Assembly: GCA_010909165.1 (NCBI GenBank)
Contig: MU008209.1
Location: forward strand, 124,001-188,000
Direction: 5' to 3'
Origin: Anthoceros angustus
Lineage: Eukaryota > Streptophyta > Anthocerotopsida > Anthocerotales > Anthocerotaceae
Length of the DNA: 64,000 bases
Under the pieces are notes generated by a model, which saw nothing but the letters and a program-made list of their open reading frames with translations, was not told where the DNA came from and ran no database searches. The translations under genes and the position numbers were made by a program. Position 1 is the stretch's first letter, and each line of letters begins with the position of its first letter. Shown here piece after piece: positions 21,529 to 31,640 of this stretch.

Positions 21529-23955
21529 AATAGAAACGTGTTTGGGTTTAGGCCGTCGTGAGGCAGTCGGGTTAGGCCTTGATGCCCTAGCCGCCCAAAG
21601 ACACTTGAACCATTCCAACTACGAGTCGGAGTTGATTCCGGCAATGATATACACTTGGTCTACTCCGCTCCCTTGGCCGGTGGTCTCGTTTCGGGACGAG
21701 CTAACTCACGCAGGGTTTACCCGATCGAGGGAGAGAGGTGTACTCTCCCAAGCCTAGCACGCTAACACACTTTCTATTACGCCGCCAGGCTCCGCACTAA
21801 GTCTCCCGAACCTTTCAACTCGGAACCAAAGCTAGAACAGAGGGAAAGGGGAGAAGTCCCCTTCCCTCTCACACTAAGATACCCTAAATAGTCTAGGGTA
21901 CCTGTTCGGAACCTGGTTCTCCCATCTGATACACACCAGACCCTTGGATACATCGAGAAATGTGCTAAGAATTGGAGGGCAAGAATGCAGCTTGCGCCCC
22001 CAAGACCCCAGCGCCGGACTACGCCGGGAGTCCACACCTAGTTGGAAGAAGAACCTCCCCACGAGACACGAATCGAGAAATGTGCTAAACCAGGGGGGCA
22101 AGAATGCAGCTTGCACCCCCAAAGACCTCAAAGCTGATCCACGCCGGGAATCCACACCTAGTCGGAAGATGAACCTCCCATGAGAGGCATGAATCGAGAA
22201 ATGTGCTAAGAGAGAGGGGCAAGAATGCAGCTTGCACCCCCAAGACCCCGAAGGTGGACTACGCCGGGAGTCCACACCTAGTTGGAAGATGAACCTCCCC
22301 ACGAGACATGAATCGAGAAATGTACTAAAACAGGGAGGCAAGAATGCAGCTTGCACCCCCAAGACCCCAAAGCTGGACTACGCCGAGCGTCCACACCTAG
22401 TCGGAAGATGAACCTCCCCACGAGGCATGAATCGAGAAATGTGCCGAATGGGAGGGAGGGGCCCAGACTTAAGGTCTCCCAGCCAAGACCAGCACCCCCC
22501 CCTGCCCCCCCTTGGATCCCCACACCTGGCTAGGACAAGAGAGACCCTTGGAGAGATGCACAAAAGCCAACCGAGAAATGTGCCAGGAGGGGGAGAGAGA
22601 CAAGTCCCGAGGTCTCACGACCAAGACCCCTCCCTCCCCGTCGCCCCCTCCCTCCCCTCCCACAAGAGAAGAGCACCAAGGAAAAGGGAGACAAGATGGT
22701 TGCTCACCCCCCGCCCCCCCCCCATGCTGGGGCACCACGTCCACACACAGGACTTAAGGGAGGACCCCGCCCATGGTCACACCCTATTGTATATGGCCAG
22801 GAGGTCGTAGGGCCTGAACCCGCAGGCCCCTTTGGAACGCCAAGATACCCGTTCCCACAGCGAGTGCCCTTCACCACTCAAAAAAAGCTTGCTATGCTCC
22901 TATCACGTCTACTAGATGTTTGTCAGAAAGGCCCCCCCCCCGGGAGGGTGCCGCCTAAGACCCTAACGCATTGATCAAACCAAGGAACTCCCAGCCAACC
23001 GGGAGGAGGAGAGGAAGTGATTCACCCACTCCACACAAACTCCCGGAGGGTGCGCTAGGCTATCAATACTAGCGCAGCGACTCCCTCTTGGCCTCCCATT
23101 CAAACGTGGAGACCCGCAAGCGGAAGACCGTAACCGCGACCAAGGAAAACGTGAGAATGAGGCCATCCGATGACCGTCTCTCCTTGACTCCGGCGTTCGG
23201 TCCACCGACTCGCTCCTAAGTGCCGTAACAGCGCCCCCTCCCCTTTCTCCCAAGGTAGAGGAGAGGCCTTCTGTGGTACATCCGCCTCGTGTCCCTAGGA
23301 CCCACCCTTGGGAGACATCCATCGACGCTGATCGGCAGGAATCGGGATAGGTGGAACCCATGCAACTCCTCATGACGACCATGGACCAAGCCCGAACCCT
23401 TTGAAAGGCACCCGAGGTCACGGTAGGGGCCGTGCCAGCCAATAGGGATGGGATGCTAACTCACATAGACGGTTGAACAGGGCCACCTTGACTCCCATCG
23501 AACGAGGAAATGCCTTCGCAAGGGAGAGGCCTGCGCCTTAAGTGAGTGCGCCACGAAAGTGAACCCAGCGCATCCGTTCCCTATCCCGCCCAAAAGAGTA
23601 GCCCGGTCCAAGTGGCCTTCACCGGTGTCAAAACCCAAAGGTATCTCCGCGAGGGAGTTTCTGGGCAAGCCGTCCCCCCGGGTCGACGCATGGGACACCC
23701 CCGAAGGTGGCACTAGGCACCCCCTAGAAGCCTATTTCACTCAGTGGGGCAAGCATCCCAGGGACAACCTACCCCACAAAAAGTCGCCGGGGTCGTGGAG
23801 GACGGAGCTAAACCCCGGGGTGTCGGGGCAAGCACAGGCCCGCCGGGTCCTAGGCGGCACCGTTCGCATTCCACTCGCTAGTTTGGCCGGACGAGTCAAT
23901 GATGGGATCTTGGCGATCGGGAAGCTGCCACTTGTGACGGACGATTAAGTCCAAG
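21514..23955 (+). mobile_element. Inverted LINE relative, head-to-head with remnant C
   Basis: Reverse complement of this stretch resembles the direct LINE 5' half (e.g. 24,250-24,540 and 20,870-21,400) but is clearly diverged, so it is a second subfamily. It holds the 120-bp monomer array, then a C-rich part matching the region around 20,880-21,010, then 1.1 kb (22,850-23,955) without recognisable domains. It ends at agtccaagg, where the sequence jumps back to direct LINE. No intact ORF. Confidence 0.65.
21952..22440. repeat. 120-bp tandem monomers in the inverted LINE, unit 3
   Basis: The block tcgagaaatgtgctaa recurs near 21,953, 22,073, 22,194, 22,313 and 22,433, giving four full periods of about 120 bp. 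Because 120 is a multiple of three, the minus strand stays open over all copies (22,362-21,874) with a 40-residue repeat; I regard that frame as a by-product. Confidence 0.9.
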
Positions 23956-24540
23956 GGGTTTCGGGTCTTGGTTGTGGGACCTTGAGTCTTGACCCTTTCT
24001 CTTCCTTCAACTTTCATCATCTATGCTTTTGGGGCGGTTCGTCCTCCGAGTGTGGAGTCATGTTCTGGTCTTGCATGGGGGGCAAGCTGCATTCTTACTC
24101 CCTGTCTGAGCACATTTCTCGATTGTTCTAGTGTCTCGTATGTTTTAATAGGAGATCCTTGTTCTCGAGTCACCTAGATTGTTTGGGCCATCTTCATGGG
24201 AGGAAGGGACTTCTCCCTTCACTCTTATCCTATGATGGTTCCATGTTAAGTAGTTCGGGAGACTTAGTGCGAAGCCTTGGCGCCATGTCCCAAGAGTGTG
24301 CAGGCTAGGCTTGGAAGAGTGCACTTCTCTCTCCCGGGGTAAACCTGCGCGTGAGTTAGCTCGTCCTCAAGCGAGACCCGGCCGGCCAAGGAGGCGCGAG
24401 ACCAAGTGTATATCACCGCCGGAATTGAGACTCGCACAAAGTTGGATCAAGTCAACCGTTGTTGAGCGGCTAGGACATCGCTAACGACCTCTAGCGGTCT
24501 AATCCCAAACTCATGTTGCCTATTGGTGGGTGAACAATCC
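23956..24540 (-). mobile_element. Second direct LINE 5' end fragment, unit 3
   Basis: Resumes the ordinary unit sequence (compare 10,780-11,402), including the ggtgggtgaacaatcc block at about 24,526. It partly duplicates the end of remnant C, so unit 3 carries two copies of this end flanking the inverted relative. Confidence 0.8.
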
Positions 24541-24784
24541 AATACTTGGTGAATTCTTTCAACACAATGATAGGAAGAGTTGATAAAACTCTTCGTATCA
24601 TTGGACTCTCATTGTTAATCATTCCGAGAGAATAAAATTCGTTGCACACAGTTTCTAACGTCATAACGTTTGTGGATTGGAATATGTCAACAGGCTATAC
24701 TCTCATTCCTATACTCTCACTAGTAGTCATTCCGAGAGAATAAAATTCGTTGCACACAGTTTCTAACGTCATAACGTTAGTGGA

Positions 24785-25110
24785 TTGGCATATCTCAACA
24801 AGCTGCAGCAGCAAACGTGGCTCCATCAATGTGATGTAGTGTGACTTTGTCAAGGCCCGAAATAAGAATGTGAAGTGCAAGCCTGTCTTGTTTGATTCAA
24901 GAGTCGAGAGCGGAAGAAGGACTAGAAGGCCGTTGTACAATGCCATCCACTATGCCAAGCAAGTCACGAGTGTTGAGCATGGGCAACGTCGCTTGCTCCA
25001 TATCTCAAACTTTGTGCCGTCAAATAGTCTTTTCTTTGAATTGTAAAATTCATATAATTAATAATTGGTGTAGGTGGCATCGTCATAGGAGAGGACGTCG
25101 ATGCCATTGT
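24785..25110 (-). mobile_element. Ty1/copia gag N-terminal remnant, unit 3
   Basis: Homologous to 11,640-11,990. Minus-strand frame includes STLESNKTGLHF and ALTKSHYITLMEPRLL in one frame, the shifted version of the DKVTLHHIDGA box. Two copies of the 108-bp AT-rich block precede it (24,621 and 24,729). Confidence 0.6.
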
Positions 25111-25740
25111 TACGATGATCAAGCTATAATATGATAATATAAAAGAAGTTAGTAATGTGGCAGAGGGCGCCTAATATAGTTATATAAAAAAGCTTGATAA
25201 GCAAAATTATTATGAAAACAAAGATTAAAGTCAAATAGCCCAGTGAACTATGCGACGATCACTTGGGGCAAAAGGCTGTAAGGTGCTAAAGCTGCGTGAG
25301 CTGATTTACACCAACTCGGAGGCGATGAAGATGATTCCAAAGATGATGACACTCAATTGGAATGTTCAACTCTTGAGCGAGCACACTTGCTCATAAAGAT
25401 AGCGAGTGGCGATGTTGTCAAATAGTCATTCCAATGGATGGATCAAAAGGACGTTGCTATAAACACTTGGCGCCCAAGCTTATCCACTGGTAATTTTTGA
25501 TACCTCTAGCTTCAAATTCAAACTAAAGGATCAATAGGCCATGCTTTCGTAGTTTGTATTCATACTGAAATGAAAATCAAATGAGCTTTTACCCTTGTGT
25601 TCCACACGAGATTTTTATTCTCGTTGAGCTCAAAAGGATTTCTATCTTAGGACACCTTGTTGGTCCGATTTGGCTGGGGTGACACATGTGTTCGGCACAT
25701 ATGTTAAAAGATAACGCGCAAGAAGCACGCCTTAAGATCG

Positions 25741-25865
25741 GAAGCGGGGTAAAGCCCCGCCTCCACCTCATGGAATAAATAAAATAACGTTAAAAGTAGT
25801 GGTAAGGGGCAAAGCCCCGCACCACCTCATGAAATAAATAAAATAACGTTACAAATAGTGGTATT
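25741..25865. repeat. 62-bp hairpin tandem repeat, unit 3 (2 copies)
   Basis: Same array as in the other units, two monomers, upstream of the BAHD-derived ATG. Confidence 0.8.
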
Positions 25866-26509
25866 TCACTTGCGCCTACGGCTCCCACTTATTCTACACC
25901 TCTTAAAGTCATTTCGCAATGATTGCATGCCGCCATGCCTTCGTTTTATATTACCCTGTGAGCTCAAGGGTTTTCAGAGACGGCGCCTGTTGGGAATACC
26001 CTGCAAGAGGACGACCTAGTTTGCACACTCGCATAAGAACGTCCAATCGTTGGACCGGAAACCGCGGTGAAACCACGGGAGAAACTAGGAGAGGCAACTT
26101 CGAATACGTTAACAGGAAACTACGAAGAGGCATGGAGAGAGACCAAATCAGAAACGTGCCACAGGAACTTCGTGGAATAACAGGACGGATAGAAGGACAC
26201 GACGGAGGAGAGCTTACAAATTGCAGCCTAGCAAGTGTAGGAAGGAGGAGGTTGAATTGTAGAGTGCATCATTCATCGCTGCAGATCGAGTCGCCGATCG
26301 GAGCGGACAACATGACGCGCATCAACTACTTCGCGGAGCCATCTGAATCGGAGGCCAATGCACTCCGTTTCACGCTCCGGGAGGTGCTACGTCTTCCAGA
26401 TAGAAGAGGGTCTGAAAGAGGTTGTAGTGACCGCCGTCTTGGTTCGTGTGACTTGGTGGACTCATCGTTTCGGACACAACCCCTTGCGTTAAGTATGACT
26501 GAAAATTGA
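25866..26509 (+). pseudogene. BAHD promoter/5' copy fused to foreign sequence, unit 3
   Basis: Matches the intact BAHD gene up to 26,392, then joins the same foreign sequence as units 1 and 2. The chimeric frame starting MTRINYFAEPSESEAN ends at 26,509. A small deletion just before the join changes the frame through the junction relative to units 1 and 2. No acyltransferase motifs. Confidence 0.8.
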
Positions 26510-26529
26510 GAGATTCTTTCGAGAGATCC

Positions 26530-26881
26530 TTCGTCTGGCCATGAACGTCCCGACCGTTGGGCTTCAGGTGTCTCGTGCTTACATGACGAACGCAAGGTTT
26601 CTGATAGTCTCCTACATCTGGGTCGTGTGAAATAATCCAGCCAGGCAGGCGAGGTGTTTCTGGTGCCCACCTACGACATCGATCTCTTCTGGCACGCACA
26701 TCAGCTGAGTCCTGTGGCTTATCAGGCTGACACGACGGCGATTTTGGGAAGAATCTTCAACCACGATGACACTGATAGTGACAGAAGCTCCGGGCAGAAG
26801 CTGGATGTAGGATTCTCGGCAACATCTGAGCTGTGGGGACAGGTATACGGGTTTGAGTACTTGCGCTGCCGGAGAAAGTGA
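26530..26881 (+). pseudogene. GRDP-like (DUF1399) gene fragment, unit 3
   Basis: Best preserved copy: a plus-strand frame at 26,654-26,881 reads VPTYDIDLFWHAHQLSPVAY, ATILGRIFNHDDTDSDRSSG and QKLDVGFSATSELWGQVYGF. This is the diagnostic core of plant glycine-rich-domain proteins, which are linked to stress and auxin responses in Arabidopsis. There is no ATG, the frame ends in a stop, and the glycine-rich C-terminus is absent. Confidence 0.7.
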
Positions 26882-27840
26882 TATTGTTTTCGCAAAGATC
26901 CTGGTTCCTCCTCCTTCACCATCGCCTGGGCCATCGATTGGGTCATGCCCATCAACAGTGTGCACACATCTACCCACCAGAACCACCTCATTGCTCATTG
27001 CTCTCCGTGAAGCAGACAAAGGTGGACCCTCGCATTCCACGGTCCACCCATAAGGACGGCAGGTCACCGACGATACAACACCTACCCGGTGGCAAAGCAC
27101 TCGGCAAGTCCTGGGCTGTGGGGTCCGGCTCTCGCATCTGCTGCTACTAGGCCACTAAGCTGCTTCCAAGTTGCAAACCATCCTGTTTGTGGGGACAGGA
27201 GTCATCAGCGACCCAGCAAACAGACAGACGGAATCAAGTGTCCCTGTTCCGGCAGCATCTCCAGAGAGCGTTGTTGATAACCGCTGGGCTGCAGGGCTTA
27301 TCAATCGGCTATTTCCGGCCGAGGTAACCACAAACAGCCCAGTTAACGCACCCGCAGGTGCCTCACTCTCAAAGGTGTCAGAATCGGAGGTGACTCGCCA
27401 CAGCACTTTCTGGATTCTATTCAACCTGCGTCCAGATTGGCCCACCCAAAGGGGAGGCCGCCCGGCAGGGCCTCCACGCTGAATGCGGTTACCACCGCCC
27501 TCTTGGTACTGTGCTTGGTGTCACTGTGGTCTCCAGTTCTGGCTGGACCGGCAGTTGGAATCCGCTACCTTTCTTCAGAATCTTTCCTCTTCAGGGGCCA
27601 CAGATGACGTGCTCGAGCTTGGAGTGTTGTGTGACACAACACGGTGCTTACCTGCTTATAGAATGTGGGCAAATCTCACCTTGAAGCTGCTGCCTGCTAC
27701 GGACTGTAGCATTATCTTAGTAGACTGTAGAACTAGTGCGCTGTGATGTCATGCAGCACTTTCGAGATGATCTTCCTGTGGGTTTCGGACAGGGCCCACG
27801 CATCCAGCCCTTCTTGACCGCTTTATAAGCGCAGAACAAG
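26882..27840. other. Unassigned DNA after the GRDP fragment, unit 3
   Basis: Homologous to 13,750-14,720 of unit 2. Broken open stretches only; no domain recognised. Confidence 0.4.
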
Positions 27841-28284
27841 GTGAGCTCTCATTTGGTGCATTCCTGTCGTCGTCTGTTGCTTCTTGCCATCGTGCTGTTG
27901 ACGGTTGTGGAGGGCCGAAGCCTTCATAAACTTATCCGTATTCCTGTCGTCACAATTCGTCAAAAATTGCGGCTTATGCGCTCCAGCCTCATCCATGTGT
28001 CTTGTGACATATCCGTAGCGAGAGCCGGGGCAGCTTTCCGATCATCAGTCGATGTTGATGAACCGTCAGGACTCTCATCATACATGTACAGCTGCCACGA
28101 AATGCCACCACCGTACTGCTCGAATTCAAAAGGAGAGGGTCACTGCATGTATTGGAATTCAGGCCACATTCAGCCGACCATGTGTCCAGAAAGAAAGGAT
28201 CGGCGAGGGTTGAGGGAAAATATCACCTGGGATGACGAAACCAGACCCAAAAGTCGTCGAACTGTGTCGATTCCAGCCAGGTAG
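27841..28284 (+). pseudogene. Weak ORF with hydrophobic segment, unit 3
   Basis: Open frame beginning at GTG, without an upstream ATG, containing RRLLLLAIVLLTVVEG and a Cys/Pro-rich tail (YSCHEMPPPYCSNSKGEG). Counterpart of 14,638-15,105 with a frame change. No family recognised. Confidence 0.2.
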
Positions 28285-30761
28285 TTAGGACTTGGAAATC
28301 TTGCAGGAGTTTTGTGTCCACTCTCACGTTGTGCTGCCCATGACCATGAACCAGGTCCAAAATCTAAAACGGCACATGAAAAGCACAGAAATGACAAAGA
28401 GTAGGGAACCATTAGCATGGCGAGGAGACACCATGTGGGCTGGTTTTCGGGCTTCTCAAGAAGGACGGCATGCTCAGCAAGCTCACGGCCTCCAAGCAAA
28501 TTGGCACACTGTCTATCTCGTGGAAGGAGCTGCTGGCTTCTCCAACCTTATCACTTGACAAGAATTTTCCGCTTTTGTCACCTAGACCAGGCGGAGGAGA
28601 CTTGAAACCTGCTGCTCTGCGTCTTTCAGTCTCTGTGACTCCACCGACGAAAGGGCCATACCATCTTCGAACGGAAGCTCTGAGGCATGCCACGGATGAT
28701 GATGGGCTTACTGTCATTTCCGGCCATCCATCATCAGGAATTCCTCAAAAGGGTAGATGGATCCTGTTGTGCAATATGCTCATTCCTTTCTCCCACCAGA
28801 AATCTATGTACCTGCTTATTCACCTCCATAGTCGCCACAGCAGGTTTCTTGCTAGCTCCTGCTACCATTCTTTGTGTTTCAATCCTGTCTACAACGGTCC
28901 ACATACCTGCATCTGCATAGGCGTTAGCCATGAGCACATATGCTGACGCCCGCTGAGGTCCAGCCTAACAATGCTTTCAAAACACCACATCGCCCTCTCT
29001 ATATCCCGTGACTTTTGCAGGCATTCAACAAAGACCTTAAGCCCACAACATTACTTTGGCCTCACATGACAACAGCATCTTCTCAGCCTCATTTAAATGG
29101 CCCGCACGCCCAAGAAGATCAATCATGCAATTGTAATGCTCAATAGTAGGTTCGATGCCATGCTGTTCAGCCATGGAATCGAAGTGCTTGCGACCCTCCT
29201 GGACCAGTCCCTCATGACTGCATGCTGCTGGAAGACAAATAAAAGTAGCACCATCAGGCTGAATGCCATCAACTAACATCTCCTCAAAACAAGCTAGTGC
29301 ATTCTGACCATCGTCACAAGTACCATACCCAGATATCAGGGCATTCCATGTGACCACATCCTTGGTGTTCAAGCTGTCAAAACCTGGCGTGCATCTTTCA
29401 GTTCGCCACATTTCGCATACATGTCCACAAGGCAGTCACCCAACACTACGTCATCTAGCAGTCCTCTCTCAACAATCTGTGAGTGCACCTGCTTGCCCTT
29501 CTGTAAGGCACCAGTGCTTGCACAGGCCTTCAGAAGGCAAGAAAATACAATGGTCAGCCAAAATCAGGCCCTCCTTCTCCATTTGCCCATACAGACCAAG
29601 CGCCTCATGTCCAAGACCTTGCTGGGCATACCCAGCAATCAATGCCGTCCAAGTCACCACATTCTTAGTCGCCATGCTGTCAAAACCTGGCGTGCATCTT
29701 CCAGTTCACCACATCTTACATACCCATCAATCAAAGCATTCCATGTCACCACATCCTTTGTGTTCATGCTGTCAAAAACATCGCATGCATCTTTCAGTTC
29801 GCCACATTTTGCATACATGTCCACCAGGCAGGTACCAACGAACAAATTGAGAGGAATGCCACTGTGCGATACATCAAAGTGCACCTTTCTGCCAGACTCC
29901 AAGTCAGCGGCAAATGCACAAGCTTGAAGGGCTGCTATGAAGACGCGAGCATCCGCTTTCACTCCTGACCTACGCATCTCATGGTACAGTTGTATGGCCT
30001 CACCAGGCTTCCCATGCTTGGAGTAGGCAGAGATGATGGAAAACCACATGAAGGCATCTGGTTTAATTGCCCACCCTGGTGAACACATCCATGGCCTCCT
30101 CTAGTCTACCTCCACGTGCATACATGCGCAAGATATGGTTCTCAAGTATGCATCCGACTCGTACCCGAGGTTAACAGTGAGGTCATGAACTCGTCGCCCT
30201 AAAACAAGGTCCTTCTTAGCTGTACACAGTTCCAGCAGAGTGTAAACCAGAGACCGAGAAATAGCAAAGTCTGTCAGCGCCAGAGAATCCAGGGCTCCAA
30301 CGGCCTCAAGCTTCCCTGCTGACATAACGTGCTCACGGTTACAGCAGTGACGACGCCCATTTCCGATTCTTCACGACTGCCAGGTTCAGGCTTATCCGGA
30401 GACCTGGACTCGGAGGAAGAGGTACCATGACCCATCAGCATATCTAAGGAAACGAGCTACTCATCAACCCAACCTGGCTTAAACCTGTTTACCCACAGCA
30501 CCTCCCCGGACCCGCCATCGCTGGATACCCGTCCCCACCCACGTATTCTCCCGCAAATGGAAATGCTCGGCTCCTTACACTGCTGCACCTGGAGGCTTGC
30601 TTGTTTGCCGGGAGATGAGCCCCTGAGGTGAGGTGAGCGGGAGCTCCTCGTACAACCCCTGTCCACACACCAATTTGTTGGGTCCACAGGAGTCCCCGCC
30701 GTCGCATCGCCTGATCAGCCTGAGCGAGAACTGACACGCCGCAAGGCAATTGCAAGTGCAA
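28210..30761 (-). pseudogene. PLS-type PPR protein pseudogene, unit 3 (best preserved)
   Basis: Minus strand. Longest frame 30,088-29,654 (144 residues) spans several PPR motifs: IKPDAFMWFSIISAYSKHG, RVFIAALQACAFAADLESG, VGTCLVDMYAKCGELKDAC, DVVTWNALIDGYVRCGELE. Another (29,411-29,037) carries ALISGYGTCDDGQNALACF and EHYNCMIDLLGRAGHLNEAE, the usual last PPR before the E motif. The E-like end is at 28,937-28,734. The breaks after SDAYLRTIS and before AIKPDAF match those of unit 2. The order of motifs parallels the DYW-type gene at 50,766, suggesting a shorter paralogue. Confidence 0.8.
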
Positions 30762-30869
30762 ATGGCGAACAGAATGGAGATTGCGGAGTGGCTTTTGAGC
30801 TACCTTGAAAATGAACTATCTTAGTGGCTTTCGAGCTACGTTGAAAATGAACTATCTCACCTTTCTATA

Positions 30870-31205
30870 ACCATGGATTACTGCAGTGGTATGTCTAGGT
30901 GCGTAGGGTGGATAGGTTTCGGGTTCATACCTCACAATCCCTCCTTATCATTTTAAGGGTCCCCACCACACTCGGATATGCTAGAGCCGTCAGATCCGGA
31001 CGGGGTTGGGACTTGACGGACCTGTTACCGCTAGGGCTGAACGGAACCAGGGTCGGACGGAGCCGTTGGGTCGGAACAGCCTCCTTAGGACCGAATGGGA
31101 CGAACCATGGATTATTCCAGTGGTTTGTCTAGGTGCGTAGGGTGGATAGGTTTTGGGTTCATACCTCACAATCCCCTCTTATCATTTTAAGGGTCCTCAC
31201 CACAC
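30870..31205. repeat. Direct repeat pair upstream of PPR copy, unit 3
   Basis: Same pair as in units 1 and 2; copies start at about 30,871 and 31,107. Confidence 0.75.
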
Positions 31206-31349
31206 TTAGATATGAATTACTCATTAAGGATTAAAATGATTCGTTAAGAATTACAATTATTCATTAAGAAATACCTGGACCTAGCCATCCTAAATCCGCA
31301 CCAATCAAGGTATGGCTTCGAACCTAAGAAAAAAATGCCTTTTCTAACT

Positions 31350-31640
31350 TTTGGGCGTTGTTTTGGGCGTTGTTTTGGAGCGTTGTTTTGGAGTGCCAAA
31401 TGTAGTAGTGAAAGCGACCGTCGTGGTTGGATGCAAAATGTAGTAGTGAAAGCGGCCGCAGTTTTGGGGTGCAAGATGTAGTAGTGAAAGCGGCCGCTAT
31501 TTTCGGGTGCAAAATGTAGTAGTGAAAGCGGCCGCTGTTTTGGGGTGCAAAATGTAGTAGTGGCCGTTGTTTTGGGGTGCAAAATGTAGTAGTGAAAGCG
31601 TCGTTGTTTTCGGATGCAAAATGTAGTAGTGAAAGCGGCC
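31350..31640. repeat. 38-bp minisatellite, unit 3
   Basis: Six or so copies of the tgtagtagtgaaagcg(g/a)ccg motif with small deletions; nearly the same monomer order as unit 2, shorter than unit 1. Confidence 0.9.

Noticed and set aside
21874-22362. 162-codon ORF with a 40-residue repeat
   Set aside because: The 120-bp monomer is a multiple of three, so an open frame persists by chance; the unit 4 copy breaks it.
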